From Acidobacteriaceae bacterium (GTDB lineage: Bacteria; Acidobacteriota; Terriglobia; Terriglobales; Acidobacteriaceae), in contig JAPWKE010000003.1 in assembly GCA_028283655.1 (NCBI GenBank), positions 2,542,001 to 2,606,000 on the forward strand: a stretch of DNA of 64,000 nt, written 5' to 3'. A program made the position numbers and the translations under genes. The notes under the pieces were generated by a model. That model was not told the DNA's origin. It worked only from the letters and a program-made list of their open reading frames with translations, and searched no databases. This document shows positions 44,749-59,500 of the stretch, in pieces; position 1 is the stretch's first letter, and every line of letters begins with the position of its first letter.

Positions 44749-47700
44749 ATGATTCAGAGCAACTTTCGCAAACTTCTCCTCACAACTCTCGTAGCCCTCT
44801 TCGGTGTGTTCGCCACGACGGCGTGGGCGCAGACCAATGCAGCCTCGCTCTCGGGTATCGTCACCGACGCCAGCGGCGCACGCATTCCCGATGCGCAGAT
44901 TACGCTGACCTTCGACAAGAGCAGTGACAAGCGCACGGCCACATCGAACGCGGAGGGCGTGTACAACTTCTCCGCGCTCGAACCCGGTGTGTACTCCATG
45001 CATACGGAGCGCGATGGCTTCAGCATAAGCAATGCACGCAACATTGCGCTGCATCCCGCAGACAGCCGCACCATGAATGTAGTGCTTCAGATTGGCGCGG
45101 TGACAGACACCGTAGAAGTGGATGCTGCGGATGAGCCTCCGACGAACGGCGAACGCACGGCGCTGATCTCTGCTGATGATATTCAGCACCTCAGCGTGCA
45201 GGGCCGCGATGTTTCAGAGCTTGTGAAGACGCAGCCTGGCTTCGCCATCATCCCGCCGGTCGGCATTACGAACGGAACGTATGATCCCGGTCAGGTGACA
45301 ACAGGTGGCGGTCTGGCAAACTTTGCGGCGAATGGATCGCCGTCGGGCGGCGTGAGCATCACGTCGAACGGCGCGGACATTACCGACCCCACCGCAGGCA
45401 ACCAGACCACGCAGAACATCAATCAGGAGATGGTGCAGGAGGTTCAGATTCAGACCTCAGCCTTCGGTGCCGATCAGGCGAAGGGTCCGATCAACATCAA
45501 TGTGCAGACGAAGAGCGGCACACGCCTCTTCCATGGATCGATCTATACCTATCTGCGTTCGTATCACCTGAATACCAACAACTGGTTCACGAAGAACCAG
45601 GGGCTGCCCGACGCGCATGACCGCTACCTCTACCCAGGCGCACAACTCTCCGGACCTGTTTTGATTCCCGGCACCAGCTTCAACCAATCGAAGAAGCTGA
45701 CGTTCTTCGTCGGTGGCGAAGATTATGTGCAGCGCAATGTATACGCCTACGGCAACGCGCTGAACTCTTCCGTGCTGGCGCTAGTGCCCACACAGAACAT
45801 GCGCAACGGCAACTTTACAGCAGCAGAGTTGGCGAACTACCTGGGCACGGACACGGGCAGCATCAACACGCAGTGCACCACCTCCGGAACGCTCGCGAAC
45901 TATGTTCATCTCTGCGGCGTGCCAACTGGAGCCTCAAACAACGCTGGTTATAACGTGCTCAATGGCCAGTTCGACCCCGGTGCGATTGACCACAACGCAC
46001 AGGTTCTTTTGAACAGCATGCCACTGCCGAACCGCCCGACTACCGGTGGCTATAACTACCTGACGACCAACTTCGAAAACAACGATCTGTGGCAGATGGT
46101 TTCGCGTGTCGATGATGCGATCTCGGATCGCTTCAAGCTTTACTTCACGTACTCTGCGGAACGCGGACGCCATACAGGGATCCCCGAAGCGCAGTCCTAC
46201 TCGCCTGCGAACGGCGGCCCCAGCATGGGTGGCATCAACACTCCGGGTAAGTCGACGGCGCGTGTGTTCACGCAGTCGGCCAGCATCAACAGCACGTATG
46301 TATTCAATCCTCATCTGACCAACGAGGCGTACCTCTCGGCGGCGTTGAACCGGAACGACTTTGCACTGGCTCACCCGGAGATGTTGAACGCAGCCGCGCT
46401 CGGCTATACAAATACGGGTATCTATCCGAATGCCAGCAAACAGATTCCTGGCTTTGGCGATTACGGCTTCGATGGCCTTCCCATCGCGCTTTATCCAGAC
46501 ACCTCCAATGGCCCGTACTTCCAGCACACCTTTACGCCGACGTTTGGCGACAACCTGACCACAGTCATCAAGTCGCACACGTTGAAGATTGGCGCTTATG
46601 TACAGCGTGCCACCTCGAACGTGAACACCAACATCACGTCGGACGTTCTGCAATCGACAACCTCGGGCATCAGTACGCTGTACTACCTGCCCTCGGGTTC
46701 GCAGTTCACCAATCCTGATGGTTCGAAGGGCAATACCCTCTCCAATGGCAACTTCCTTGCGGACTTCCTGATCGGCGATGTGCAGCAGTTTGTGCAGACC
46801 AGCCAGCAGAAGAACCTCAACCTCTACTACTGGAACACCGACTTCTTCGCGACCGATACCTGGAAGACCACGCGTCGCCTTACGCTGACGCTGGGCATCC
46901 GTTTCGATCACATGGGTGCATGGCAGGATGAGCACGGCAACGGCATCGCCGTCTTCAGCAAGAAGTATTACGACAACCCTGTCGTAGCCGCCTTCCCCGG
47001 CCTTGCCTGGCATGGAGTCGATCCCTCCATCCCGAACTCTGGCACGCCGGGACGCACCTTCTTCTACTCGCCACGTGTGGGCATGGCGTACGACCTCTAC
47101 GGCACGGGCAAGACAATCCTTCGCGGAGGCTTCGGCTTCTATCGCTCGCATGATCCGGCGAACCCGTATGCCAACGCAGCCGCAACGGCTGCAGGTGTCT
47201 ATTCGTCGACAGCAGGAGGCTCGGGCATTCAACTGTCCAAGCTTTCGCTCGGCACCACATCGTTAGCGGATTGCACCAATCGCGCGATCTCCAATGCAAA
47301 CTCGAAGTGCCCGTCGCTGAACGCGACCGTCTTCGGGCTCGACGCCAGTGATGATCGCCAACCGCTAACCTACACCTATAACTTCACCGTGACGCAGGCG
47401 GTTGCCAAGCGCACTGTCTTCCAGATTGCTTACGCAGGGTCGAACTCGCAGAACCTGCTGCTGCAAGGCACGCTGCAGAACATCAACGCGAATCCGATTG
47501 GCACGCTCTTCAAGCCGAACCCGATCACCGGGGCCGTCATCGCTCCGTCGTCGCAGTCGATCGCGCAGCAGGGCGACTATCGTCCATACAAGCCGTATCA
47601 GGCGGTTGAAGTGCCGCGCCATCTTGCGTACTCGAACTACAACGCACTGCAGGTTGGCTTCAACAAGACGGCTGGGCTCGTTCGCTGGGGTCTGAACTAC

Positions 47701-48471
47701 ACCTGGTCGAAGTCTCTCGGTATTCGCTCGATCCCCGGGCAGCCTGGCGATCCAATCTACCTGCGCAATAACTACGGCCCGCTGAACAGCGACCGCTCCG
47801 ACATCTTCAACGCAACGTACACCATCGAGTTTGGCAACCACCATCTCGCAGGGCATCGCCTGTACGGCCTTGGAGTGAATGGGTGGGAGATGTCCGGCAT
47901 CACCAGTTATCAGTCCGGCCCGAATCTGCAAGCGATCTATAGCCTTAGCCTCAAGGCCAAGGGCACGGTCACGCAGGCCATTGCAGGTTCGACCACGGCG
48001 ACGCTGCTGAACGTGAACAACACGAATTACCTTGGCACATCCGAGGTAAGCCTGCAGCCCATGCTGACCTGCGACCCGAGCACGGGCCTGAAGGACAAGC
48101 AGTTTGTGCGCGGTGAGTGCTTCAAGCTGCCGTCCATCGGCACGGTGAACGGCCAGTTCAACTATCCGTACATTCATGGACCGGCCTACTTCGACACGGA
48201 CCTTACGCTGGTCAAGCACTTCCGCATCAGCAACCAGAAGGAAGTGCAGATTCGTCTGGCGGCGTTCAACTTTGTGAACCACCCCGTCACGAGCTTCTCG
48301 TCGCGCTTCCCCAGCGAGTCGACCCTGACCTACTCCGGCACCTATGCAAACCCGACGCTGCAAAGCCCGGACAACGGAAACTGCTCAGTAACAAGCTCGA
48401 GCTGCTTCGGTTACGCAGGCTATAAGCAGGGTCGTCGCGTGGTCGAAGTCGCCGCCAAGTACTCCTTCTAA
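44749..48471 (+). CDS. TonB-dependent receptor of the glycan-utilisation run
   Basis: About 1240 residues. Signal peptide to TTAWAQ, carboxypeptidase-regulatory-like domain (ASLSGIVTDASGARIPDAQITLTF), plug (IQHLSVQGRDVSELVKTQPG, QEMVQEVQIQTSAFGADQAKGPININ) and a barrel ending AAKYSF. The start at 44749 has AGAGGA close upstream and lies 8 nt after the previous stop, so it is coupled to the NHL/Ig-like gene. It most likely imports xylo- or beta-gluco-oligosaccharides, judging by its glycosidase neighbours. The reading frame extends upstream into the previous gene and is not used. Confidence 0.92.
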   Translation: MIQSNFRKLLLTTLVALFGVFATTAWAQTNAASLSGIVTDASGARIPDAQITLTFDKSSDKRTATSNAEGVYNFSALEPGVYSMHTERDGFSISNARNIALHPADSRTMNVVLQIGAVTDTVEVDAADEPPTNGERTALISADDIQHLSVQGRDVSELVKTQPGFAIIPPVGITNGTYDPGQVTTGGGLANFAANGSPSGGVSITSNGADITDPTAGNQTTQNINQEMVQEVQIQTSAFGADQAKGPININVQTKSGTRLFHGSIYTYLRSYHLNTNNWFTKNQGLPDAHDRYLYPGAQLSGPVLIPGTSFNQSKKLTFFVGGEDYVQRNVYAYGNALNSSVLALVPTQNMRNGNFTAAELANYLGTDTGSINTQCTTSGTLANYVHLCGVPTGASNNAGYNVLNGQFDPGAIDHNAQVLLNSMPLPNRPTTGGYNYLTTNFENNDLWQMVSRVDDAISDRFKLYFTYSAERGRHTGIPEAQSYSPANGGPSMGGINTPGKSTARVFTQSASINSTYVFNPHLTNEAYLSAALNRNDFALAHPEMLNAAALGYTNTGIYPNASKQIPGFGDYGFDGLPIALYPDTSNGPYFQHTFTPTFGDNLTTVIKSHTLKIGAYVQRATSNVNTNITSDVLQSTTSGISTLYYLPSGSQFTNPDGSKGNTLSNGNFLADFLIGDVQQFVQTSQQKNLNLYYWNTDFFATDTWKTTRRLTLTLGIRFDHMGAWQDEHGNGIAVFSKKYYDNPVVAAFPGLAWHGVDPSIPNSGTPGRTFFYSPRVGMAYDLYGTGKTILRGGFGFYRSHDPANPYANAAATAAGVYSSTAGGSGIQLSKLSLGTTSLADCTNRAISNANSKCPSLNATVFGLDASDDRQPLTYTYNFTVTQAVAKRTVFQIAYAGSNSQNLLLQGTLQNINANPIGTLFKPNPITGAVIAPSSQSIAQQGDYRPYKPYQAVEVPRHLAYSNYNALQVGFNKTAGLVRWGLNYTWSKSLGIRSIPGQPGDPIYLRNNYGPLNSDRSDIFNATYTIEFGNHHLAGHRLYGLGVNGWEMSGITSYQSGPNLQAIYSLSLKAKGTVTQAIAGSTTATLLNVNNTNYLGTSEVSLQPMLTCDPSTGLKDKQFVRGECFKLPSIGTVNGQFNYPYIHGPAYFDTDLTLVKHFRISNQKEVQIRLAAFNFVNHPVTSFSSRFPSESTLTYSGTYANPTLQSPDNGNCSVTSSSCFGYAGYKQGRRVVEVAAKYSF

Positions 48472-48543
48472 CTCATCGGGAAGAGGCGAAGCAGCCTCTT
48501 CCCTTCACCGCCAGAACACTTCCAGAGACGCCCAGCCGCCGCC

Positions 48544-52217
<3,674 letters not shown>

Positions 52218-52221
52218 AGGC

Positions 52222-52249
52222 TTCACACGAAAGCGTGTCGAGGTATAAT
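52222..52249 (+). promoter_or_regulatory. Promoter of tRNA-Ser
   Basis: TTCACA, 16-nt spacer, TATAAT, ending 13 nt before the tRNA. An ACACG-AAAG-CGTGT hairpin overlaps the spacer. Confidence 0.75.
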
Positions 52250-52262
52250 CAAGCTCATCGAA

Positions 52263-52355
52263 GGACAGTTGGCCGAGTGGCTGAAGGCGGCGGTTTGCTA
52301 AACCGTTATAGGACCAAAAGTTCTATCGGGGGTTCGAATCCCCCACTGTCCGCCA
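52263..52355 (+). tRNA. tRNA-Ser (anticodon GCT)
   Basis: Acceptor GGACAGT/ACTGTCC, anticodon loop TTGCTAA (GCT, reads AGC/AGU), a long class II variable arm, T-stem GGGGG/CCCCC and an encoded CCA (52353-52355). It borders a small degraded island, fitting the frequent use of tRNA-Ser genes as integration sites. Confidence 0.97.
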
Positions 52356-52395
52356 GATCAAAGTAGGCATCCAGCAAATGCCGAAGAAGCAAAGC

Positions 52396-52422
52396 AAAGT
52401 CCCCGCATACTGCGGGGACTTT
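52396..52422 (+). terminator. Terminator after tRNA-Ser
   Basis: AAAGTCCCCGC and GCGGGGACTTT form an 11-bp stem with a 5-nt loop, followed by GGCGTTTTAG. Confidence 0.9.
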
Positions 52423-52631
52423 GGCGTTTTAGTATGAAAAGTTCCGTCTAGAGAATGCACACGGATGCAGCGATTCGTAGAATTTTCTCCCTGAAGCCAG
52501 ACTGGAGATTTCTCCGCAGAGACGTGTGAACTTCCGACAAGCCGACATATGAGGAGTAATCCCCACGCCTGTTATCAGAAAGCAGCGCTACGGAGATCTT
52601 TCTGAGCAGGACCCATCGCATCCCTGATGGT

Positions 52632-53858
52632 CTACTCAGCCGCTGCATCAATGCCAAAGACGGACGTTTTCAAAAGACTATTCGAAAGCGTCTTGAAACC
52701 TGGTAAGCCGGTCCCAAGCACCCGATTGAACAACACCGTAAGAAGGATTGGCTCCTCGTTCTGCCAGTTGCGTAATATCGGCGAAACTTGCCAACCTTCG
52801 CTAACAGCCCTATCAACATAGCTAATCAATGAGCCAGGTATCGTATTCAGAGCGTGGCGCTTCACAAAATCGCGGCGCTGTGACAAAGCGGCAGCATTCT
52901 TGACCACATTCGTGATCTCCCTTCGCACCTGTGGGATAGAAAAGTGCTCGAGCGCATGCAAAACTGCTTCCTCAGTTTTGGGACCTACTCGAACATCGGG
53001 GAGCCGGTAGCTATCCACCTCCTGCGCGACATGATCGAGAGCGTCATCGTAGGCAAGCATGCGCCACAGTTCCGCAACCGCTTGTTCATATTCTGGATCA
53101 TCTTCGCGTGCATCGATAATCTCTCCCAGTAGCTTCATGACACTTGGGAATGACCGACCATTTGAATCACGAGCAAACTTCCAGTGAATGCGATGAGGGA
53201 AGTAGCTCCATCCGCCCTCTTTACCTAGCTCAATTGCCTGCGGAGGGGTCGTCTCCTCCATCCCAAGAATGCCTCGGTTGAACAGCCTTCCTAGCAGCGT
53301 CCCGGAAAGCGTTGAGGTGGTACACAAATTTAGGCCATCACTCTGTCGGAATCTTCCTTCCTCGCATGCTTCATCAGAAGCGAGCATGACGGCAAAAGCA
53401 ATCACTGCATCGGCGTATTGGATATCGTCGTAACAAAAAGTTTGGTTCCGTTGGCTGGCATTGATGACAATTTCCCGAAGAGTAGAAAATCTCTGCCCCT
53501 CCTCCTGTGCCTGCTTCTCCAGACGCGCTCGATTCCTGGCCTGAAGGCACGATGTGCAGAGATGATCCCCGTAGACCTTAGCGGTGAACGTCGAACGAGA
53601 CGAAAGCTCCTGCGGAGAATGGCAACCGTGACACCGAATGGAAGGATTCACAGCAATAGCCGCTAGTTTCACAAGTTTGGGGACGTCCTTCTTGGGAACC
53701 CCATGCAGCTCGGAGATGTCTTCAACAGAAGCACTCCATTTGAAGCGGCCATCCACCACGCCGCCGCTCCAATAATCGAGGGCGATCTGCCTATACTCCA
53801 GGTAGGCTTCTTCAAAGCATAGAAACGGATGTGCCATGAATTCCATAGGCTCCTGCAT
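52632..53858 (-). CDS. Unrecognised protein with a CxxC...CxxC zinc-ribbon-like segment
   Basis: 408 residues, family not recognised. It is soluble, without signal peptide or membrane segments. Residues about 75-110 contain CHGCHSP and, about 25 residues on, CTSCLQ, a likely treble-clef or zinc ribbon. Before it is a possible small HTH-like stretch (VEDISELHGVPKKDVPKLV); after it come mainly helical segments. Base composition looks lower in GC than the flanks. The start could be 53858, 53846 or 53837 (Met1, 5 or 8). Lying between tRNA-Ser and mobile-element remnants, it is probably acquired cargo. A DNA- or RNA-linked role is only a guess from the zinc motif. Confidence 0.7.
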   Translation of the reverse strand: MQEPMEFMAHPFLCFEEAYLEYRQIALDYWSGGVVDGRFKWSASVEDISELHGVPKKDVPKLVKLAAIAVNPSIRCHGCHSPQELSSRSTFTAKVYGDHLCTSCLQARNRARLEKQAQEEGQRFSTLREIVINASQRNQTFCYDDIQYADAVIAFAVMLASDEACEEGRFRQSDGLNLCTTSTLSGTLLGRLFNRGILGMEETTPPQAIELGKEGGWSYFPHRIHWKFARDSNGRSFPSVMKLLGEIIDAREDDPEYEQAVAELWRMLAYDDALDHVAQEVDSYRLPDVRVGPKTEEAVLHALEHFSIPQVRREITNVVKNAAALSQRRDFVKRHALNTIPGSLISYVDRAVSEGWQVSPILRNWQNEEPILLTVLFNRVLGTGLPGFKTLSNSLLKTSVFGIDAAAE

Positions 53859-54010
53859 CCTATTTTAAGAGAACATCCCCGCTGGAAATCTGGGACTCTC
53901 TGTGGGTTTGGGCACAACCCCGATGCTTGGTGATGAGAGCCGGTCAACGCATTCACCGAAACGATTCCAGTACTGGCCTTGTACATCACTCCCCATAAAC
54001 GCCGATTTCG

Positions 54011-54440
54011 TCAGTTGGCCAGTATCCGTCTCTGGTCTTCCCACTCGCTGGGTATCGTGAACAACTGCCGGCTGAGGAACAATGTTGACTGTAGTCGACC
54101 ATCAATTATCTGTTCGATGATATCTGGAGCCAAGAACGCCAGAGGCAAGATCTTGCTGACATATCGCTCGTCATAGCTGTAGCTTGAGCAAGTGCTCGTT
54201 GATTGGGAACTTCGCCTTTCAGGATGAGCCTTAGCCACTCATGAGCGCGAGCCACAGCGTGAAGTAAGGGGGCGGTGTCGGCTCTATAGCCCCACATTCA
54301 GGTGATAGCACCAATCGGAGTGTGCCACCCTGGCGTTTCACATACGCTTTCGTCACTAGCTCGACCATCCGAGACTTCGCTAAGCTTTGATCTGGGATGC
54401 GCCCTCGGAGACGCTGCCGGAGGCTCGCACCGAAGCGATT
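54011..54440 (-). pseudogene. Decayed C-terminal part of a site-specific recombinase-type gene
   Basis: Three minus-strand frames, each too short alone, line up as one protein end: VKRQGGTLRLVLSPECG (first frame, stops near 54246), then [29 protein letters not shown] (second), then [26 protein letters not shown] and [14 protein letters not shown] (third, stop at 54011). This series matches the C-terminal HTH domain of large recombinase-family proteins. Two frameshifts, near 54265 and 54185, break it, and the catalytic N-terminus is missing. The family call is from memory of the motif and is moderate. Confidence 0.6.
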
Positions 54441-54453
54441 GCCCTCCTCAAGC

Positions 54454-54894
54454 GCGAAAGTGATCGCAGCGCTGGCCGATGCGATGATCCTCAAGGGCAT
54501 ACCGGAGCATCTGAGATCGGACAACGGACCTGAGTTCATCGCGCATGATCTTCGCAAATGGCTTGCGGATACAGGAGCGAAGACGGCCTACATCGAACCC
54601 GGCTTCCCCTGGGAGAACGGCTACTGCAAGAGCTTCAACTCGAAGATGCGCGACGAGTTCCTGAATGGTGAGATCTTCTACTCGATGAAGGAACTCCGAG
54701 TGCTTGCTGAAGGCTGGCGCAGGCACGACAACACCGTCCGCCCACACTCCTCGCTGGGCTATCGCCCACCGGCACCAGAGGCATGGCTGGCATCGACCGC
54801 TCGGCAGGCGGAGGAGCCGCTCGCTTCGCTCACACTTCCTCCGCCTACCGTATCCTGCATCGATCCGATCTCGGAGATCGCTGCGCTACACTAA
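54454..54894 (+). pseudogene. IS3-family transposase (OrfB) C-terminal remnant
   Basis: About 147 residues of an rve integrase core: EHLRSDNGPEFIAHDLRKWL contains the second catalytic Asp, and WENGYCKSFNSKMRDEFLNGEIF, NTVRPHSSLGYRPPAPEAW are the typical end. The N-terminal half and OrfA are absent. At the position of the third catalytic residue (35 residues after the Asp, normally GY-x-E-SF) there is Lys instead of Glu, so it would be inactive even if complete. A right-end-like GGTCAGGCCA follows near 54919. The rest up to 55074 shows nothing I can identify. Confidence 0.82.
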
Positions 54895-55074
54895 CAATCC
54901 AACTGCTACAAAACATCGGTCAGGCCATTACAGCCGACATCACCCGACGCTGTTCCACAGAAAAACGCTTCTCCTTCTTCCAAAGCCTCCACCCTCGGAA
55001 GTTAGGTCTTGGTCTAAAACTAACATTCAGACTCGTTCAGAAATAACGTGGCCGATCAGCGATCAAAGAAAGGT

Positions 55075-56499
55075 TCACCTTAGCGTTTTCGGGACATACT
55101 GCGCCAGTCCCTTAGGTGAATCGGCATCTTGCGGCATGATGTGTCCGCCGGGAGCGAGGGGCACGGGCCCCAGCAAGAGCGGATCCTTCGTCTCATGCAT
55201 CCATGCATCAAGGCGACGACGCAATCCCGGTAATTCGTCATGCACTCGAGACTCTCTACTTGCGATCAGATTGTTCTTTTCCTGAGGATCGAACGTAAGG
55301 TCGTAAAGTTCTTCGTGCGACACACTCGGCAAAGACTTCCAGCCACGCTCCATCCAGTACGTCTTGCTCAAGCTGTCATCGCAGTTCGGCGCCACAATGT
55401 TCTTGCGGTCATCGAAATGACGAATGTACTTCCACCGCTGTGTGCGCACCGAACGCTTCGGCTCGTACGCTGCGTGATACGTCACCTCCGCGAAGATGGC
55501 TTCATGAATCTCAGCCTTCGCGCCCTCAACAACCGGCAGAAAGGATGTACCCGTGTTCCAAGAGGCTCGCGGGATACCAAGATACTCACAAATTGTCGGA
55601 AAGACATCGACCTGCGAAAGCATCGCGTCGACCACCTTCGGCTCCGAGAACTGCGCAGGGCCTCGCATGATCAGTGAGACACCTGTGCCAGTATCACGCA
55701 AGCTGCACTTCATCTCGGGGAAGGCAATGCCGTGGTCGGTGGTGCTGATAATGAGAGTGTTCTCCAGAAGCCCAGCGCTCTCCAGCGCGTCGAGCACCTC
55801 CCCGACACCACGATCGAGGATGCGCGCGCTGGCATGAAAGCCAGCCATATCGCGGCGAACTTCCGGCACGTCCGGCAGAGGTGCAGGTGGCTGGATGAAG
55901 TCAGGATTGTCGACCGGCGCAGGATACTCACGATGCGTTTCAAAGAATCCAACATCGAGGAAGAATGGTTGCTGCGGGCGGCTCTTAATGTAGCCAGCGG
56001 CGGCAGGGGCGACATCCTTTGCGCTGCTCGTTGCGTGCTTAAGTATCTCGTCGTACCCAATCACCTTCGGATCTGCCGCGATGTGCTGCACCCCCGCGAG
56101 TACGGAGTGGTAGCCATGCTCGCGCAGCGTGTAGAGGATGTGCTGTCTGTAGTCATGCAAAGACCAGCCAAGGTGAGCAAGGCCGAGCATACCGGAGGCA
56201 TGAGAGGGCTGCCCCGTGAGCAACGCCGCACGACTCGGCGAGCACGTCGGGCATGCGCTATGCATATTGCGGAACAGAACGCCCTCTCGCGCCAGACGAT
56301 GAATGTTCGGCGTTGGCACGTTATGCCCGTAAGGCCGCAGATAGCGTCCTGAATCATGCGAATGCAAATAGACGATGTTGTACTTCCCTGCTGCCGCAGG
56401 CGATTGCGCGGATGCTTTGCGACCAAGCACGTTTGCAATCACCGCGGCAGCGGCCGATGCCTTCACAAACTGGCGACGTGAACTTCCGTTGGACTCCAT
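55075..56499 (-). CDS. TAT-exported sulfatase (Cys-type)
   Basis: 474 residues of the alkaline phosphatase-like sulfatase superfamily. TAT signal SSRRQFVKASAAAAVIANV. The sulfatase signature CSPSRAALLTG places the Cys to be converted to formylglycine at residue 86; metal ligands include HDSGRY near the N-terminus and ISTTDHGIAFP. It removes sulfate esters, probably from polysaccharides, outside the cytoplasm. A formylglycine-generating or anSME maturase must be elsewhere. The start has AAGGAG upstream, 8 nt after the TonB receptor stop, so they are one operon. Confidence 0.9.
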   Translation of the reverse strand: MESNGSSRRQFVKASAAAAVIANVLGRKASAQSPAAAGKYNIVYLHSHDSGRYLRPYGHNVPTPNIHRLAREGVLFRNMHSACPTCSPSRAALLTGQPSHASGMLGLAHLGWSLHDYRQHILYTLREHGYHSVLAGVQHIAADPKVIGYDEILKHATSSAKDVAPAAAGYIKSRPQQPFFLDVGFFETHREYPAPVDNPDFIQPPAPLPDVPEVRRDMAGFHASARILDRGVGEVLDALESAGLLENTLIISTTDHGIAFPEMKCSLRDTGTGVSLIMRGPAQFSEPKVVDAMLSQVDVFPTICEYLGIPRASWNTGTSFLPVVEGAKAEIHEAIFAEVTYHAAYEPKRSVRTQRWKYIRHFDDRKNIVAPNCDDSLSKTYWMERGWKSLPSVSHEELYDLTFDPQEKNNLIASRESRVHDELPGLRRRLDAWMHETKDPLLLGPVPLAPGGHIMPQDADSPKGLAQYVPKTLR

Positions 56500-56507
56500 G
56501 TCTCTCC

Positions 56508-59500
56508 TTAAAACTCGAGCTTCAGCGCCACCTGCAGCACGCGTGGCGAAGATGTTGAACTGATCACGCCGGCAGTAGCCGTACCGATCGTGGCCGCAGG
56601 GTTCGCAAAGTTGGCACGATTGAGGGTATTGAAAGCTTCGCCGCGAAGATCTGCGCTGAAGCGATCGGAGATGATGAAGCGACGCTCGACCGTCATGTCT
56701 ACATCGAAATATCCGGGGCCAGTGAGGATGCCCGTGCCGGAGTTTCCGAAGGTGTACGCTGCAGGAGCCACAAAGGCGCTTGTATCGAAGTAATGCGTCA
56801 GAGTCTTGCCGGTGCTTAGCTTGCCCGAGGCAATGCGGTTCGGGCGCTGCGTGCCGCCGCCTGACGAGTTCGATACATTGCTACCGTAGAAGACCGTGAA
56901 CGGCGAGCCAGAGTGTAGCGACCAGATGCTGCTGAGATTCCACGGTCCAACAATGTACGACAGCGGACCATGCGAAAGGAACTGACGACCGCGGCCGAAG
57001 GGCAGTTCGTAAACCTCGTTGATCACAAGGGTGTGACGATAATCATCCGGCGTCGGGCCATAGTTGCAACGCAGGCACTGTGCATCCTGAATGTCAGAGT
57101 TACCGCTGCCATTCGGGTTACCCACGTCCGAGAGATACTTTGCGTAGGTGTACGAAGCGCCGAAGTTCAGACCACGCGAAGTACGCTTCTCAAGGTGAAC
57201 CTGCAGGCTGTTGTAGTTCGCGTCGCCACCGGCAGTACGATAGCCCACGTTCACTAGATTCGGATTGATGCTGTAGTACGGACGCAGCGTGTTCACGTTC
57301 GTCGCAGCGCCAGGGCGTGACTGATTGATGTTGAGGCTATTGATGAGCAAGTGCTCTGAACGAGTGCCCACATATGCCACATCAGCATAGATATCCGAAC
57401 GCAACTCACGCTGCACGCCAAGGCTGTACTGGATGACGCCGGTCTGGCGCGTGTTCACATCCCACGCAGTCGGGCTACCGGTTGAGATCGCAGCGGTGTT
57501 GGTCGGATCCGGCTGAACCGGGGTCGTGAAGCCGTTACTCAATAACGTGACCGGCGCGGCCGTGGAGCTTGTCGTGATGGTCTGCGCAAAGTAATACGGC
57601 AGGTTCTTATAAAGCTGAGCACCACCGGCAAGCGTATCAACGTAGGAAATTCCGAAGCCAGAACGAATCACGGTCTTCTTATTCTTATCGAGGCTGTACG
57701 AGAGACCAACGCGCGGCGAGAACGTATTGAAATCAAAGTTGCGCAGACGGCGACTGTTGCCATTGAGCCCGGCAACCTTCATCGTGCCTGATGCCAGATC
57801 GAAGTTTGCCCAGTGGTTGTGAACCTCATACGGAGGCGCACTGATCTCGTAGCGAGCTCCATACTCCAATGTGAGGCGGTCAGAAACGCGCCATGTGTCC
57901 TGAATGTACGGGGCAAGCTGGAAGGTTCGCATGCCAAACTCGCCAGTGAGAATGTTCCGACTGGCTGCGTCCGTTGCGCCGAGCGCAAAGTCCGCCAGTG
58001 CCGAAGCCGCACCCGTTGTACCGATCTGGCGTGTGAACTGACCATTGAAGTCATATGTGCCGCGCACCGGGAACGCCGAGAAGCCGTTGAAGCGATGACG
58101 AAGGAAGAGTATGCCAGCCTTCACCGTATGGCGCCCCGAGGTGTGGATCACATCGCCGTCGTACTGGAAGGTTGTGATGAAGCTGTTCTCCGGATACGAG
58201 GAGCTATCGCCCAGCGTCGAGAGCCCTAAGATCGTGAAGCCGGGCAACCCGCCCGCGAGCGAGTTGTAGTTAATGCCCGGAATCCCGATCGCTGTTGCGG
58301 CAGCATACGGTTGGCCAAGCGGAGTGACCTCTGCGCGCCAACGCACGATCGCAGCATGAGCCTCGAGCAGTGTCTTCGGCGTGAAGATGTGGGAGTAACC
58401 AAGCGTAGCCGATTGCGTGCGAACCGGAGTATCGGTACCGTTGCCGCCTGTGGCGACATACGGACCAATGCTCGCGGCAGCACTTGCAAGGGTGCGCACA
58501 GTGCCGGGCGCTATCTGCTCCGTCTGGTCAAAAGAGTACTTGCCGAAGATGCGATCGCCATTGTGGAAGTTCTGATCGATGCGCACATCAAACTGATTAT
58601 CCTTCAACGTCGTTGCGGGTGTGATGGTGTAGTTGTTCGTCGCGCTGCTCGTCGTATTCGCAGGCAGGCTGTTGATGAGGTTGATGGCTGCAGGGTCCAA
58701 GGAACTCGTGATGATATTGCTCGCATAGGCCGCACGCGTTGTCACGCCGCCTGTAGTCGTCGTTGAGAACGGGTTATAGAGCTGCGTACCTAGCGCGGAA
58801 AAGTTACCTGTACGCACCATGTTGCGTTGAACGTCCGTCGGCAGTGTCGACGTATAAGTATTCGGCACGGACTGACGAATTCCCTGATAGTCCACAAAGA
58901 AAAATGTCTTGTCCGAAACGATGGGGCCACCGAAAGTTCCGCCGAAAACGTTACGGTGATACGCCGCGCGAGCAATGTTGCTCTGCTTCGCAAAGTAGCT
59001 ATTTGCATTCATCACGTTATTGCGCAGAAACTCCCATGCGCTGCCGTGGAAGCGATTGCTACCAGACTTTGTGGTGACCGTTGTGATCGCGCCTGCAGCT
59101 TCACCGAATTCTGCATTGAAGTTGCTGGTCATCACGCGATACTCCTGAATCGAGTCCACGATGGGCACAAGCACAAGCGTGTTCAACCACTGGTTGCGGT
59201 CGTAGATACCGTCGATCAAGTAGGAGTTCGCCGCCGCAATCGCACCGTTAACGCTGTAGTTTGCGCCACCACGAATGGAGTATGCGCTTGCCCCCTCAGC
59301 GAGGTTTAAAGCCGAGCCAGTATGTGCACCGGGCGTCAGCAGTACAAGGTCCGTAAAGTTGCGCGTGGCTAGAGGAAGCGCTACCATCTGCTTCGAATCA
59401 ACAAGCGATGAAACAACACCGCTCTGCGTCTGCAGCAACGATGCAGCCTCAGATACATTGACCGTTTCTGTGGCGCTACCTACAACGAGCTTGAGGTCAA

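Noticed and set aside
52356-55074. Direct repeat of the tRNA-Ser 3' end as an attachment site
   Set aside because: I looked for a second copy of the T-arm/acceptor sequence up to the sulfatase gene and saw none.
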